Below, in pieces: positions 47,250 to 59,023 of a stretch of 64,000 nt of DNA. Numbering within the stretch: the first letter of the stretch is position 1; every line of letters begins with the position of its first letter. The position numbers and the translations under genes were made by a program. Under the pieces are notes generated by a model. The model was given only the letters and a program-made list of their open reading frames with translations. It searched no databases and had not been told where the DNA came from. Source of the DNA: Brachionus manjavacas (Eukaryota; Rotifera; Eurotatoria; Ploima; Brachionidae). The stretch lies in contig JAHQIY010000001.1 of the NCBI GenBank assembly GCA_019054805.1, forward strand, positions 1,550,001-1,614,000, in the 5' to 3' direction.

Positions 47250-48020
47250 ATGATTAAAAAATTGGTATTTTTGCAAATTTTATCCTTGGCTTTGGTGATC
47301 AATGCTGGTAGTGTGTATAGATACCAAATGCCTGATAACGATGAGATGTATGTAGAAAAAACGCTAGTGAATAAACTTCCCCTTCAGAGCAAGACAATTT
47401 CAAGCAGTATCATTAATACCAAAATAACCAATATTACCTACTATCCAGTTGAAGAATATCAACATCAAGAGACTGAATACAAACCAGAGTATGTACAAGA
47501 GCCAAGTCCTGCTGTTCAATACGAACCTAAAGATGAGGATATGGCTGCTCAATATGAGCCTAAGAATCAAGATATGGCTGTTCAATATGAACCTACACAT
47601 GAAGATATGGTTGCTCAATATGAACCTAAAAATGAAGATATGGCTGCTCAATATGAACCTACACATGAAGATATGGTTGCTCAATATGAACCTAAAAATG
47701 AAGATATGGCTGCTCAATATGAACCTACACATGAAGATATGGTTGCTCAATATGAACCTAAAAATGAAAATATGGCTGTCAATCTATATGTGCCTACAAA
47801 TGTAGATATGTACAAAAAGCAGTCTATGGATGAGTGTGACGATTCTGATCATTTGACTGTAGTGGAATACGATTGTCAAAAGTTTAAAATGTGCGCCAAA
47901 GGCAAGATTATCATATTGACTTGCCCCAATGATTTGGTTTTTGATCCAGAGTTGAAAATATGCAATTTTAGAATTAATGTTAATGGACCTTGTGGAATCA
48001 AGAATCCGGTTTATTTTTAA
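47250..48020 (+). CDS. Secreted chitin-binding (peritrophin-type) protein with an 11-residue repeat
   Basis: A 256-residue single-exon protein with signal peptide (MIKKLVFLQILSLALVINAG). Residues ~88-175 are tandem 11-residue units alternating QYEPKNEDMAA and QYEPTHEDMVA. The C-terminal ~60 residues hold six Cys in a CBM14/peritrophin-A spacing (ECDD, YDCQKFKMCAKGKIIILTCP, LVFDPELKICNF, GPCG). CBM14 domains bind chitin in peritrophic matrices and cuticles. The acidic Glu/Tyr/Pro repeats look like an extracellular spacer. It lies 115 bp downstream of the carboxypeptidase gene on the same strand. Confidence 0.85.
   Translation: MIKKLVFLQILSLALVINAGSVYRYQMPDNDEMYVEKTLVNKLPLQSKTISSSIINTKITNITYYPVEEYQHQETEYKPEYVQEPSPAVQYEPKDEDMAAQYEPKNQDMAVQYEPTHEDMVAQYEPKNEDMAAQYEPTHEDMVAQYEPKNEDMAAQYEPTHEDMVAQYEPKNENMAVNLYVPTNVDMYKKQSMDECDDSDHLTVVEYDCQKFKMCAKGKIIILTCPNDLVFDPELKICNFRINVNGPCGIKNPVYF
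47512..47775 (+). repeat. Coding 33-bp minisatellite with 66-bp higher-order period
   Basis: The unit (start CAATATGAACCTA...) is 33 bp long. KNEDMAA- and THEDMVA-coding versions alternate, giving a 66-bp super-unit repeated almost exactly about three times, with more diverged units at both ends. Frame is kept throughout. Confidence 0.9.
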
Positions 48021-49509
48021 AAAAATATCTAAATAAATATTAAATAGCAGCAGGTGTTTTAATGTTATTTTAAGTTCTGGAACTCCAAAGCTTCCATTTC
48101 ATCTGAATTTTCAATATTTTACTTTTGATCCATTTGCTCTGATTAAAATACATCTTTTTACTTTTTAAAGGAAGCGCGAAAAAAATCAAACAAAATATAC
48201 TAGAAAATCATATAATAAAAATAAATTATAAAGGATACCTAATTGGTTCTACGAAAGTCCAGGATTGGAACAATTAGATTATTTTAGGTAATTTTTTTGT
48301 TAAATCGTTCCATAATTTTTTAATTGTGTGCATGGTATTTAAAAAAAAGGATGTTTTTGAAAAGAAAAAGTGCATATTTTTAATTAATTTACTGAATTGA
48401 ATTAATTTATCTTGAAAAAATAACCATTTCTAAGTCTTACATAATTTTACATAAAATTACTTATTTTTTTAAACAGGATATCGGGCAATTTGGATAGAAA
48501 TCCCACAAATGATCTGTTTAATTTCCTGTAGATCTGGATGAGCTGATTCGGAATAAGTAATTAATTTAGTCATATGAAAATTAGTTGAGAAAATATGACA
48601 ACTTAAGGTTTCAAAGAGTCAAAATCTTTGATTTGACATATCTTGATCATTTTTCAAGCTAGACATTTGAAATTTTCACCAAAATACTCAAAATTGTATG
48701 AGGATTTAAAAATATTTTTTTTATTCTAATTCCATAACAGTTAAGTTAAAAAAAAACCTAAACTTTTTACTATAAAGGTCCCCATGTCATTGATCCATTG
48801 ACCCTAAAATAAAAAATTAATTTTTTATGAGTTTAGTCCATGTTTTTTGGAAACCACTTTAAAAAAATAAAATTCTTAAAATAAATCTTATCTTATACAT
48901 TTAAACTATATACTTCCTTTTTTTTTCTAGTAGAAGCTTCTTTCTTTAATAAAAAATTTTTGATTTCCATTTGAATTTTCAGATCTTTTTCAAACTCAAA
49001 TTGAGTTAAAAAAACAACTTATTCATTAATAATGAGTAATTTACAGAGAATCTGTACTTATTGCCCTCGTCGTCTTGGTCTCAATGAAAAAAAAAAGAGA
49101 AATAAAGTTGGAATCACATAAAACTGGCTTTATGTCACATTTTTTTCTTTAGGAATCGACTTTAATTTAATTAGATATGTTCGTTTTGATTATCATAGGA
49201 TTCTTTCTAAATAAAAATGAATTTTAAAACCAATTATTAAAATTTTTATTCGAGCAGCTTATTCAAACTTTCGATTCAAATGATCATATAAAAGAAGAGT
49301 CAAGTCAAGTCAAGAAAGATCCGATTGTTGACGACAGATGATTTTTTAAAAAAATCTATATTCTATCATTCTTTGAAAATATTTTTCTAAGCAAAATTTT
49401 CATAAATATTAAAAATTTTGAGAACTTTTTTTGCGTCCAGTTGACACCAAAGCTTGGCACAAGAATAAAAGGAAAAAAAATAACGTTGTAAACAGGACAA
49501 TATAATAAG
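48021..49509. other. Gene-free stretch
   Basis: No gene or clear repeat. A short run of TCAAG units is at 49290-49310. Confidence 0.55.
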
Positions 49510-52075
49510 TATCTATATATATTGATGCTATTGAAGTTGAGGGAAAATTAATTACAGAACGTAAAAATATAGGAAAAATAATAAATGACTATTTTAAATC
49601 GGTTTTCAACTTGCCGAGTGAAACCGAGAGCGATATTCACTTTCCTAAAAGAACAGTCAGATTGCTGAGATTGAAACCCGATTTGGTCTTTGAGCTAAAC
49701 AAAATTGAGAGATATCTGTCCTCCTTAAACCCTGAAAAATCTCCTGGACCGGATAGAATGCATCCATTGCTCCTTAAAAATTGCTATAAAGAAATCTCAA
49801 GCGCAAAATAAAATCATTTGATGAGGGTGAAAAGCCAAAATTATGTAAGAAAGCAAATGTATCTCCTATACATAAAAGTGGATCAAAAATGGACTAAAAT
49901 TATAGACCGGTTTCACTAGCTTCAATAGTCGGCAAGGTAATGGAAAGAATGCTTAGAGATGAGATAATGAACTTTTTACTAGAATTAATTTAATTTCTAA
50001 TAAACAGCATGGGTTTCTTCCTTACAGATCATGTGCAACAAACCTATTAGAGTTCATTGATAAAGCAACTTTGAATTGAATTTGAAAATGGCAAAAATTT
50101 TGACATGGTGTATGCTGATTTATCCAAGGCCTTTGATAAAGTTCCTCATGGCTGATAATAAAACTTGAATCATGGTATAAATGGTAAATTCTTAGCTGGA
50201 TTGAGTCGTTTTTGATTGGGCGGGTACAAAGAGTTGTTTTAGGTAATGATGCATCAAATTGGGAGGTAATTACAAGCGGAGTACCACATGGATCTTTATT
50301 TGGTCCAATCCTACTTTTAATTTATATCAATGATCTCCTTGAGAGCTTCGACAGTTTCTGTTTTGGATATGCTGATGACTTGTTGGTCTCTCCGAATTCT
50401 CGAACGTAGGATCTTTAGAACTTCAGAAAAACCTCGTTCTCCTAATGGAATGGACAGAAAATTGGTCAACAAATCTAAACCTGAACAAATGTAAAGCAAT
50501 TTATCTAGAAAAGAGAAAAGAAAAAGCCAAATACTTATTATCAAACCAAAATATATCTCATTTTTTAGAGGAAAAACATAAGAAAAAAATTGGGTGTTTT
50601 TTTACAAATGATTTAAAATGAAATAATAATGTACTGTAGAAGCTATGAAAGCTTACCGAATACTGGACCAAAGTATCATTAAGACTTCTCTATACATCAC
50701 TTGTGAGACCCCATCTGGAGTATAAAGTAGGAACCTGGAGTCCGTATTTAAAAAAAGACATTATAATTCTTGAAAAATTGAAAAGAGCGGCAAAACTGAT
50801 TGATTATACCAGAACTAAGTCTTATGAAGACAGATTAAAATACTTAAATCTAATGAAACTTGAAATCGTCGTTTAAGGGGAGTGTTGTAACTTTCTTAAT
50901 AGTTACATCATCTTGTCTGATCAGTAAGAAAACTTACTGTGTATAACACAACATTTCAAATGTTACTCTCTGCAGTAGCATAAATAAAATAATAAATTCA
51001 AGTCGAAAGACTTGTAAAGAAAAAAAGCTTTCTTCTTTCTTTTATTGTTATTGTTTATTCTTTTTTTTGGTTAAAGCTTGTGTTACAGGTCTCGTTCTGC
51101 TGCGCACTCAGATTGGACTTATAACAAGGTATTATAATAATAATATAAGAATATTATTAATTGTTTTAATTGTTTATTAAAATAATAAAATTTAAATTGT
51201 GTTAGTGGAAGTGAATAATAATTTAACTAAGAATTCGATTCCCCTATTTATATAGATAGAATTCTACAGTATTTGATGGCACACCTAATACGTGTCCATA
51301 AATAAAGTTATTTTATCAAAACCATATCATCTAGAAGATTCTAAGCTATCATCAGCATCTTTTATAAAATAATAACAAATGGAATTAAAGAAACAAAACA
51401 TCAAAATAATAATTCTAGAAGAATCTAAGAAATATAGATTCGTCATTCTAAGTTTTAGATAAATTATTGTCTACCAAAATTTTGTATTTCATAAATGTAA
51501 CACTTATAATATTCCTTTTTTTTCTATTATTTTTGTACCTTTTCCAGACTAGAAGTGGTCTCTTTTCTCTAATTAAAAAAAAATATTTGAAATTTAGAAT
51601 ATAAATCTCTCTCTCTTTCCCGTTAAGTCTTTAAACCCCACAACAGCCGGATTATTAATATAAGGACTTTAACAGGAGACTTAATTCAAATATACAAAAT
51701 TTTAAAAAGTTTTGAAAAAATATCGTTAACAAGTGGTATCAATTTCGCCTGTGGTGTAAAAAACCTAAGAAGATCACATGACAATAAATTAGTCCGAGAA
51801 ATATTTCGCAGAGGATCTTTAAGATATAATTTCTTAACAAATCGTTGTGAAAATTATGGAACAGCTTATCAGTAAATGCTGTTAGTGCGCAAACAATAAA
51901 TAGCTTCAAAGCAGTCATTGACAATGAAGTTTTTGGAATGGTGAAAAGCAAAGTCTGCAAAAGCCTTGGTGTATAAGGCTAAAAGCTTTCGAGCGTTAGT
52001 ATAGATAGAAATATCTATACTGCAGATATTACTACTTCTCTCAAGAAAATTAATTTAGATCAATTTAATATTATT
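49510..52075 (+). pseudogene. LINE remnant interrupted by an LTR-like insertion
   Basis: Plus-strand frames read KSPGPDRMHPLLLKNCYK (49740-49795), then DLSKAFDKVPH (about 50120-50155), then RVQRVVLGNDASNWE with SGVPHGSLFGPILLLIYIND and the active site GYADDLLV (50212-50409). The C-terminal domain (PHLEYKVGTWSP) follows to 50882. The LINE resumes at about 51675 with GDLIQIYKILKSFEKI and NLRRSHDNKLVREIF, ending near 52075 with TTA/ATT-type units. Many stops and shifts. The gap between the two parts is filled by the segment at 50883-51674. Confidence 0.85.
50883..51674 (+). mobile_element. Putative solo LTR inserted in a LINE
   Basis: This 792-bp segment begins TGTTGTAAC and ends CTTTAACA (TG...CA, inverted TGTT/AACA ends). 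It is flanked by GGAG at 50879-50882 and 51675-51678. LINE coding similarity stops at its left border (LRG) and resumes at its right border (GDLIQ), so it is an insertion. No internal coding sequence. An alternative is a shorter LTR ending at 51126 (...ACTTATAACA) plus other sequence. Confidence 0.5.
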
Positions 52076-52280
52076 ATCATTATTACTTGAATGTAGTCGT
52101 AGACGTGAAACTCAGAATTTTGAACTAAACAAAAATTAAAAAAATAATTTTTCACTTTTTCTTCCACAAGTTAAATTATATATGTTCTTTTGTATAAAAT
52201 TGCACAAAATTTAAAATAAGAAAATAAGATTAAACTTTTAAAATTTATTAAAAGCTAAATAGTTAAATAAAAAAAATAAA

Positions 52281-55200
52281 TTAAAAGCTTATTAAATAAT
52301 TTTTGATTAACTTAGAGAATTTTTTTAATTCTTTTTCGGACTTTTTGATCCAATCTTTTCCAAAAAGATGTATCTCAACAGATTTAGAATCTTGTTTAAA
52401 ATATGCAAATGGTACATTTGATTCTTCTTTGCCAGCTTTTGAATAAGAAATTCCACCGAATCTATTTTTTTTCATTTAAATTAATCTTAAACTAAAAATT
52501 AATTAATAAGTACTCATTTAAATCTTTGCCCAAGACTGGCTGAGTGTCATCTTCCAACAGATCCCATAAATAAAAACAATTCTGCTCATCTATCACCGAA
52601 AAACAACTGCTCCGACTTTCAATCCATTTAATTTCCTTTATTCTCTTTCCCAAACAACCCAAATTCCATGTTTTAATTGGCATCACTGTTTAGACAATTG
52701 AATTTTTTTGTTAGATAAAGTTTTCAAATTTACTATAATTTGTGTGATAGAGTCTTATTTCACCGTTTCCATAACATGATAGAACTAAGTCAGACATTTC
52801 GTGATGAAAAGCTACGTCAGTCACCATTAATAAGCTATCGGCAAAGTTTGATCGCATCACCGATGAAGAAAATTCACCTCCTTTTCGATTAATGTGAATT
52901 ATTTGACCCTTTGTAATTTTTAAAAAGAAATTTTATAAATTCAGTACAAACAAATTGAACAAAAATATAAAAAAAATTCTGTTTGTTTTTTTTTGTATTT
53001 TTATCTCATTATTTTTTTTATTTAGGGTATAATAAAATGGTGCAATTATTTTTATTTTTAATAACTTAATTTTCAAGAAAAAATAAAACATTTTTGTTCA
53101 ATTTTTATGCAAGGCAATTTTGCAGAATTATTGGGCAAAATTTGTATTTTTCTTAAAGCTCAACTTACAATATTAGTTGCAATGTAAAAATGGTTTGGTT
53201 GAACTAAAGAGTTGGTCATGTTCAAAGTTTGATACTCGGTTTTGCCGTACGGACTCCATATTATGCCATTAAGGGGTATTTGGGAACTTTTGACTAGTTT
53301 TAACTTTCCGCCAGGCAACAAACCGAGATCAGTTTCGAACACAGTAAGGTCACTGTTTTTAATTTCAATTACAGTCCATATAATGAGTCTAGCTTCGATT
53401 TCAAGGGTAGCTATTTGCATGAACACATTTTTGTCACTTTGATTTTGTAGATTGATGATGGTCCGTACTTCACTCATGTGATTTTCGTTTATAAACACGC
53501 CAGCAGTTATGTAAGTTGGCAAACGGGCCGTGTTGCCTTGGTCCATTTGCTTGCTTTTGTTACTAAACGAGTGCATAGAATTTGACTCGCGTAAGTCCCA
53601 TAGACATATTGAGCCATCTAAATTTCCGGACAACACCATAAAAGACACGTAGTTCAGACAAGTCGAGCTGGTTTCACAGGTCAAAACTCGATGAGGAGTT
53701 TTTGGCTCGTTCAAATTCCAAACTAGCAGTAAACTTGATTGAGAATTTTCATCAGGCAAATTGTATGAACAAACAATGTAGTTTGGGTCTTCTTGGTTAA
53801 AAGTACAACTTGTAATTCGGTAGTGTTTGAAAATTTTTGCTATTTGTTTTGGTATTTCGAATGTGGTAAAGCCTTGGGACATTTCCAAGTCGGATTTTGT
53901 GCTCTCAATTTTAAATGAACTCGACTCTGAATCGTTTTTGATTAGTTTTTCGATTACTTTGGAAGATTTGTCCAAAAATTTCAGCAAATTATCTGTGTCA
54001 ATGCTCACACGGAATTTTTGTAATATATCATCTGAATTTTCTGGCCTAAATTTTTCATTTTCTAGAAATTTTGTTTAGTTCTTCATTTTTATAAAAATGC
54101 TGATATTAATATTTAAAAAATTAATGGAAAAAAATTAGAATCTGCTTGATAAAAAAAATAAAGTTTTACTGATTTACCCTGATTATTCGTCAATAAATCA
54201 TTGTGTTAATATTTAGTTTTTCGATTGAAAGAAATTATAAGAATACATAAAAGTATTCTGGGATGAACAAAATTTGGATCTTTCAAATACAATAAAATTA
54301 TAATTTTTGAAAAAAAAATCAAAAATTGAATATTCAAAATTTTTTCTTTTTAAATTATATAATTTTTTTTTTAGTTTTCTTAATTATTTGAGTTTCACGA
54401 TAAAATTGTCTTGTCTTTTTCATTTTTTTCCTTTTAAACATGCTTTTTTTTGAAAAATTTAAATACTAAATATTTTTTAAACTTAAATTTTGAAATTTTT
54501 TTTTGTAAAATTATTCAATATTGGAATATTTTATCGCGTATTATTTTACCAAAAAAATTTTTTAGGGTAATTAAAATAGGGTTTTAATAAACAATGTGTA
54601 ATTTATTTATTAAAAAAACACAGATACCAAAAAGATTCCTACAATAGACACCTAAATTCGACTCAAAATGGGAATGACACGAGGAGAAGCAACCGTTAAG
54701 GCGAAAGGCTATTTTAAATGGAAATCAAAAGTAATACACCTTTTGCTCCACAAAGAGTGAAAAAGCAAAAAAAATATTATCAAAACACATTAATTTTTAA
54801 TGCATCAAATAATATGAAACAATTATTTCTTTTTTTTCTTTAAATTTCATAATCTTTAAAGAAATAAAGATTAAATATTAAGTTTTTATCATCACATTCT
54901 ACCAATTTTCTCCTGATTTAATTAGATCATAAGAAAAAAATTACTAAACAACTGAATTGGCTGTGGTTCATTCGCAACGTTATAAGGCTGCATCATATCA
55001 GCTCTTAAAGCAGCTGAAATGATGCAGCCCTAAAAGTATTATTTTTGATATCACTTATACTTTTTTTCTTTATTTAATGAAATTTTTCTATAAACTGATA
55101 AATATTTTTATTGATTGTTACTGAAAATAAATTTTAAAGGCAATGTGAAATATAAGTACAAAAATTATCGTACAAAAAGTAAAAACGCTACAATTTTTTT

Positions 55201-57281
55201 TCAAATTGTTTAAAATTAGTTCTGTTAACAGTACAATATTGTATGAATTTTTTAGAAACGAATACCACTACAACGCTGTTTTGTTTCATCAACCATTGGG
55301 GTAAAGGTTAATTTTGAACCAAATTTTATGCCTAAGAACTTTTTTTTTTCGACACTCAATTTTATTTTCATATAAATTTTCAAACATCGAAGAACTGGTA
55401 TAGTTAGTAGAAAAAGAAAACCTCGAAACCAAAATTTTAAGATATTCAAGTTGGTATAATCTTATATGCGGAGTACTTAACAAACATAAGTGACGATGAA
55501 AAAAACCAAAGAAATGCAATTAAGAGTCTAAATGCAATCGGAGCCCTTGGAATAAATGACAGAATTCTCAAAACCAAAATTAAAGTCCAGCTTTACAGAA
55601 CATGCTGTCTACCTTTCTTATCCTACGGATGAGAAGCACTAAAAATTAATCAAATAGAGCAAAGAAAACTAAAAACAACTGAAGGAACCATAATCAAAAG
55701 AACCATAGGTCTCGGAAAGAAAACCAAAACATCCAAACTCATGAATGCCCTTGATATGGGAACAACTGAAATGATGTTACTAAAAAGAAAACTTTATTTT
55801 GTGAAAAGGCTGATGGTCAATAAATTTACAAGAGAAATTCTGAAATGTCTTTTAAAAAGAATCATGGAAAAATTAAAAAAATACTATGAAGAAATCCGTC
55901 CTTAGTAAACTAAACGAAATACTAGTAAGTGAAAATGAAAGCATAACAAAATCTAGAAGATCTAGAAGAAAAAATTAAAGAAATTTTCTTAAACAAACGA
56001 GATAATAAGAAGGATGGAGCCGTCATTAGAGTCATTAATGTTTTGTATTCTTGGATCAATGACCAAAAAAAAACTAGAAAAAATCCTACAACTTTTTACA
56101 AAAGCTTTCTAAACAAAAGGCAAAAAATAATTATTTTTAGAAGATTTTAAAATTCAATTAAATCATGTGACTAACACAATTGTGAAAATATTCTCTTTTA
56201 TTTATAGTGATGATACGGATGTAAAATTTTAACTTACCAGTTCCGTATCCTTTAGAGTCATCCGGCGGATTTTGAGTCCATCTAGTCACGTGTTCGATGT
56301 CATCTGTTTGACAATCAATCTCGACATTGTCATCATTAGTCTGGATTTTCTCATGTCTTAAATGTGCCGAGTAGGCGGTGCGCATCTCTATCGGATTTAT
56401 GTCCAAAAGACTGAAATTTTTTTTATCCAACTCAATTAGATTTTTGAACAAATCCTTGGCTCTGCGCCGCTGTCTGTCGCCAGAATCATGATTAAAATAA
56501 ATTTTGCTAGAAAACACCTCCACAGATTCGGTAGGAATTCTGACCACAGCATTTGCCTTAACCACCCGTCCCTTAATGTCCCTGTAATCATCATAATCTT
56601 CGTACTTAACCGCAGATCTTTTTTCTTCATTCCTCGATTGTTTCGAATCATTCGACTTGGATGAGCTCTTTCTCTCATTTATCTCTTTGTCTACGTTTTT
56701 CACCTCTTCTTCCTCGCTATCGTTCTCAAAGTCATCATCAAAATCATCATCATAATTGTACTCTTCGACTTCTTCTTCTATTTTCTTTTTTCTGCCATTT
56801 TCCTCATCTTTTTTGTATTCTTCATCCTCATGTTTGGATCTATGCTTAGATCGTGATTTTTCGTCATCTTTGGTTCTGTGCCGTGAGTCCTTTTTGTCCG
56901 GGTCGTCGTATTTCGATGATTTAGAATGAGATTTTTTTCTGTCATCGTGATCTTCACTGTTTTTTGATCTGTGCTTTGATTTATTCCTTTGATTATCATC
57001 ATCGTCCTGTTTGGAGGAGCGATGACGGTCTTCTTTGGCTTTGGATCGATGTCTTGACTTTTCTTGGTTGCCTTCGTCGTGGCGTTTTTTTGACTCGTCT
57101 TTGGACCGAGATTTTCTTTCCTCATCGTATTTGTCCGACTTTTTTGAGCGAGGCTTTTCGTCTTCATCATGGCGCTTTGTTTCGGATAGACCGAAATCCG
57201 ATTTGTACTTTCGGTTCTTCTTAACAACAAAAAATGAACTTGATTAAATTTTTTTGATTGTTTGTTTACCTTATCTGACAT
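52281..57281 (-). CDS. DYNC2I1: Dynein-2 intermediate chain WDR60 homologue
   Basis: Six exons (57270-57281, 56238-57219, 53169-54061, 52734-52908, 52514-52685, 52281-52461) sum to 2415 nt, 804 residues. The first ~200 residues are highly charged (Lys/Arg/Asp/Glu/Ser repeats), as in WDR60. A conserved block follows with LFKNLIELDKKNFSLLDINP and DNVEIDCQTDDIEHVTRWTQ, characteristic of WDR60. The C-terminal ~500 residues have WD-type strands (LLLVWNLNEP, GSICLWDLRES, LIIWTVIEI, GEIRLYHTN, CFYLWDLLED). The protein is an intermediate chain of cytoplasmic dynein-2, which drives retrograde intraflagellar transport in cilia. Intron 2 is about 2.2 kb, against ~50 bp for the others except ~260 bp for intron 3, and hosts a LINE fragment. 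Confidence 0.9.
54986..55029. repeat. Stem-loop in the DYNC2I1 intron
   Basis: GGCTGCATCATATCAGCT pairs with AGCTGAAATGATGCAGCC with one mismatch around an ~8-base loop. Too short for a typical animal miRNA precursor by itself. Confidence 0.6.
55450..55910 (+). pseudogene. LINE fragment in an intron (RTE/L1-like C-terminus)
   Basis: The plus-strand frame reads YLTNISDDEKNQRNAIKSLN, then ALGINDRILKTKIKVQLYRT and LPFLSYG followed by a stop. It then continues EALKINQIEQRKLKTTEGTI and RTIGLGKKTKTSK. This is the domain after the reverse transcriptase in RTE/L1-like elements, a different clade from the CR1/Jockey-like LINEs elsewhere here. It lies antisense to DYNC2I1 in its long intron. Confidence 0.7.
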
Positions 57282-57515
57282 ATCGATGTTCGATACTTTG
57301 TTCTGTTTGATTTTTGAGCATTTTATTTCTGAAAGGAATTTTTGAAAATTTGGCTCTAACGGTTACCATGGAAACTAAGGCTGAAAAATATTCAAATTTA
57401 AATGGTGGTGAAAAATTTGTCTTATTCGAACAAGATTATTTTGTTGTCATAGAAACATTTTTTTTTTAGATAAATTTATTTAGAATATTTTGAATTAAAT
57501 TTTGAAAAATGGTAA

Positions 57516-58282
<767 letters not shown>

Positions 58283-58416
58283 TCTAAAAATTAAATTTAG
58301 CAAAAAATTTCTTTTAAAATTTAAATACTTTGTTAAAAGCATAAATTAAAAAAAAAATGAAAAAACAAAATAAAAATAAACAGTTTATTATAGACACAGA
58401 TAATAAAAATCAAAAT

Positions 58417-58973
58417 TTAACTTTCTAACTCAGCTATGGGATTTGCATGTATGGTCACATTTTTTATTTTGATGTCATAATTTGGGCGATAATTTTTTTC
58501 ATTGACCGGAATTTTTTCCAATTCGTCCAATGTTTCAAAGCCATCAATTACATGAGCAAAAATTGTGTACTTCATGTCTAAATTAGATTGTTTTGAATAA
58601 GTTATAAAAAATTGGCTTCCATTCGTATTGGAACCCTTGTTTGCCATGGACACAACTCCTCGTTTACTATGCTTTAGATGCTCATCAAATTCATCGTCAA
58701 AAAAGTCTCCCCAAATGCTTTTACCACCCTTACCTGTATTACTAGGATCCCCTGTTTGCACTATAAAACCTTTGATATTCCGGTGAAAGACACATCCGTC
58801 GTAGTAACCACTAGCACATAATGCTAAAAAATTTTTACAAGCTTTCGGTGCTGCTTCACAATATAACTCTAGCTTTATGTCACCTATGTCTGTATGCAAA
58901 CTCACCGACACTTAATTGCCAATTTAGAAAAAAAAGATTTTTTTTATTTTTCCAGAATATCAGTACTGGACAT
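58417..58973 (-). CDS. PPIL3: Peptidyl-prolyl isomerase-like 3 (cyclophilin)
   Basis: The main exon 58417-58910 encodes nearly the full cyclophilin, colinear with human PPIL3 (161 aa). It has GDIKLELYCEAAPKACKNFL, FHRNIKGFIVQTGDPSNTGK (catalytic Arg in FHR, then QTGDP), RGVVSMANKGSNTNGSQFFI and NLDMKYTIFAHVIDG. The position of the usual initiator reads GTG in the genome. A 7-nt first coding exon ATGTCCA (58967-58973) with a GTACTG donor, joined to the acceptor TTAAG at 58911, rebuilds ATG across the junction. It gives 501 nt, 166 residues. PPIL3 is a spliceosome-associated nuclear cyclophilin. The tiny first exon is a hand-made model; the rest is secure. Confidence 0.93.
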
Positions 58974-59023
58974 TTGATTAAAATATTAATTTTATAAAAA
59001 ATTTTATCAAAATAAATATACAA

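Noticed and set aside
47512..47775. Regularly spaced repeats as a CRISPR array
   Set aside because: Units are directly adjacent, coding and in a eukaryotic gene, with no spacers.
47400..47805. Long frames on the opposite strand and in another forward frame over the chitin-binding gene
   Set aside because: The repeat length is a multiple of three, so all frames without a stop in the unit stay open. Only the annotated frame has a signal peptide and the Cys domain.
56778..57281. 167-codon minus-strand frame beginning MSDKVNKQSKKF
   Set aside because: It reads through the first DYNC2I1 intron. Splicing after MSDK shifts to the charged frame that joins the conserved WDR60 block.
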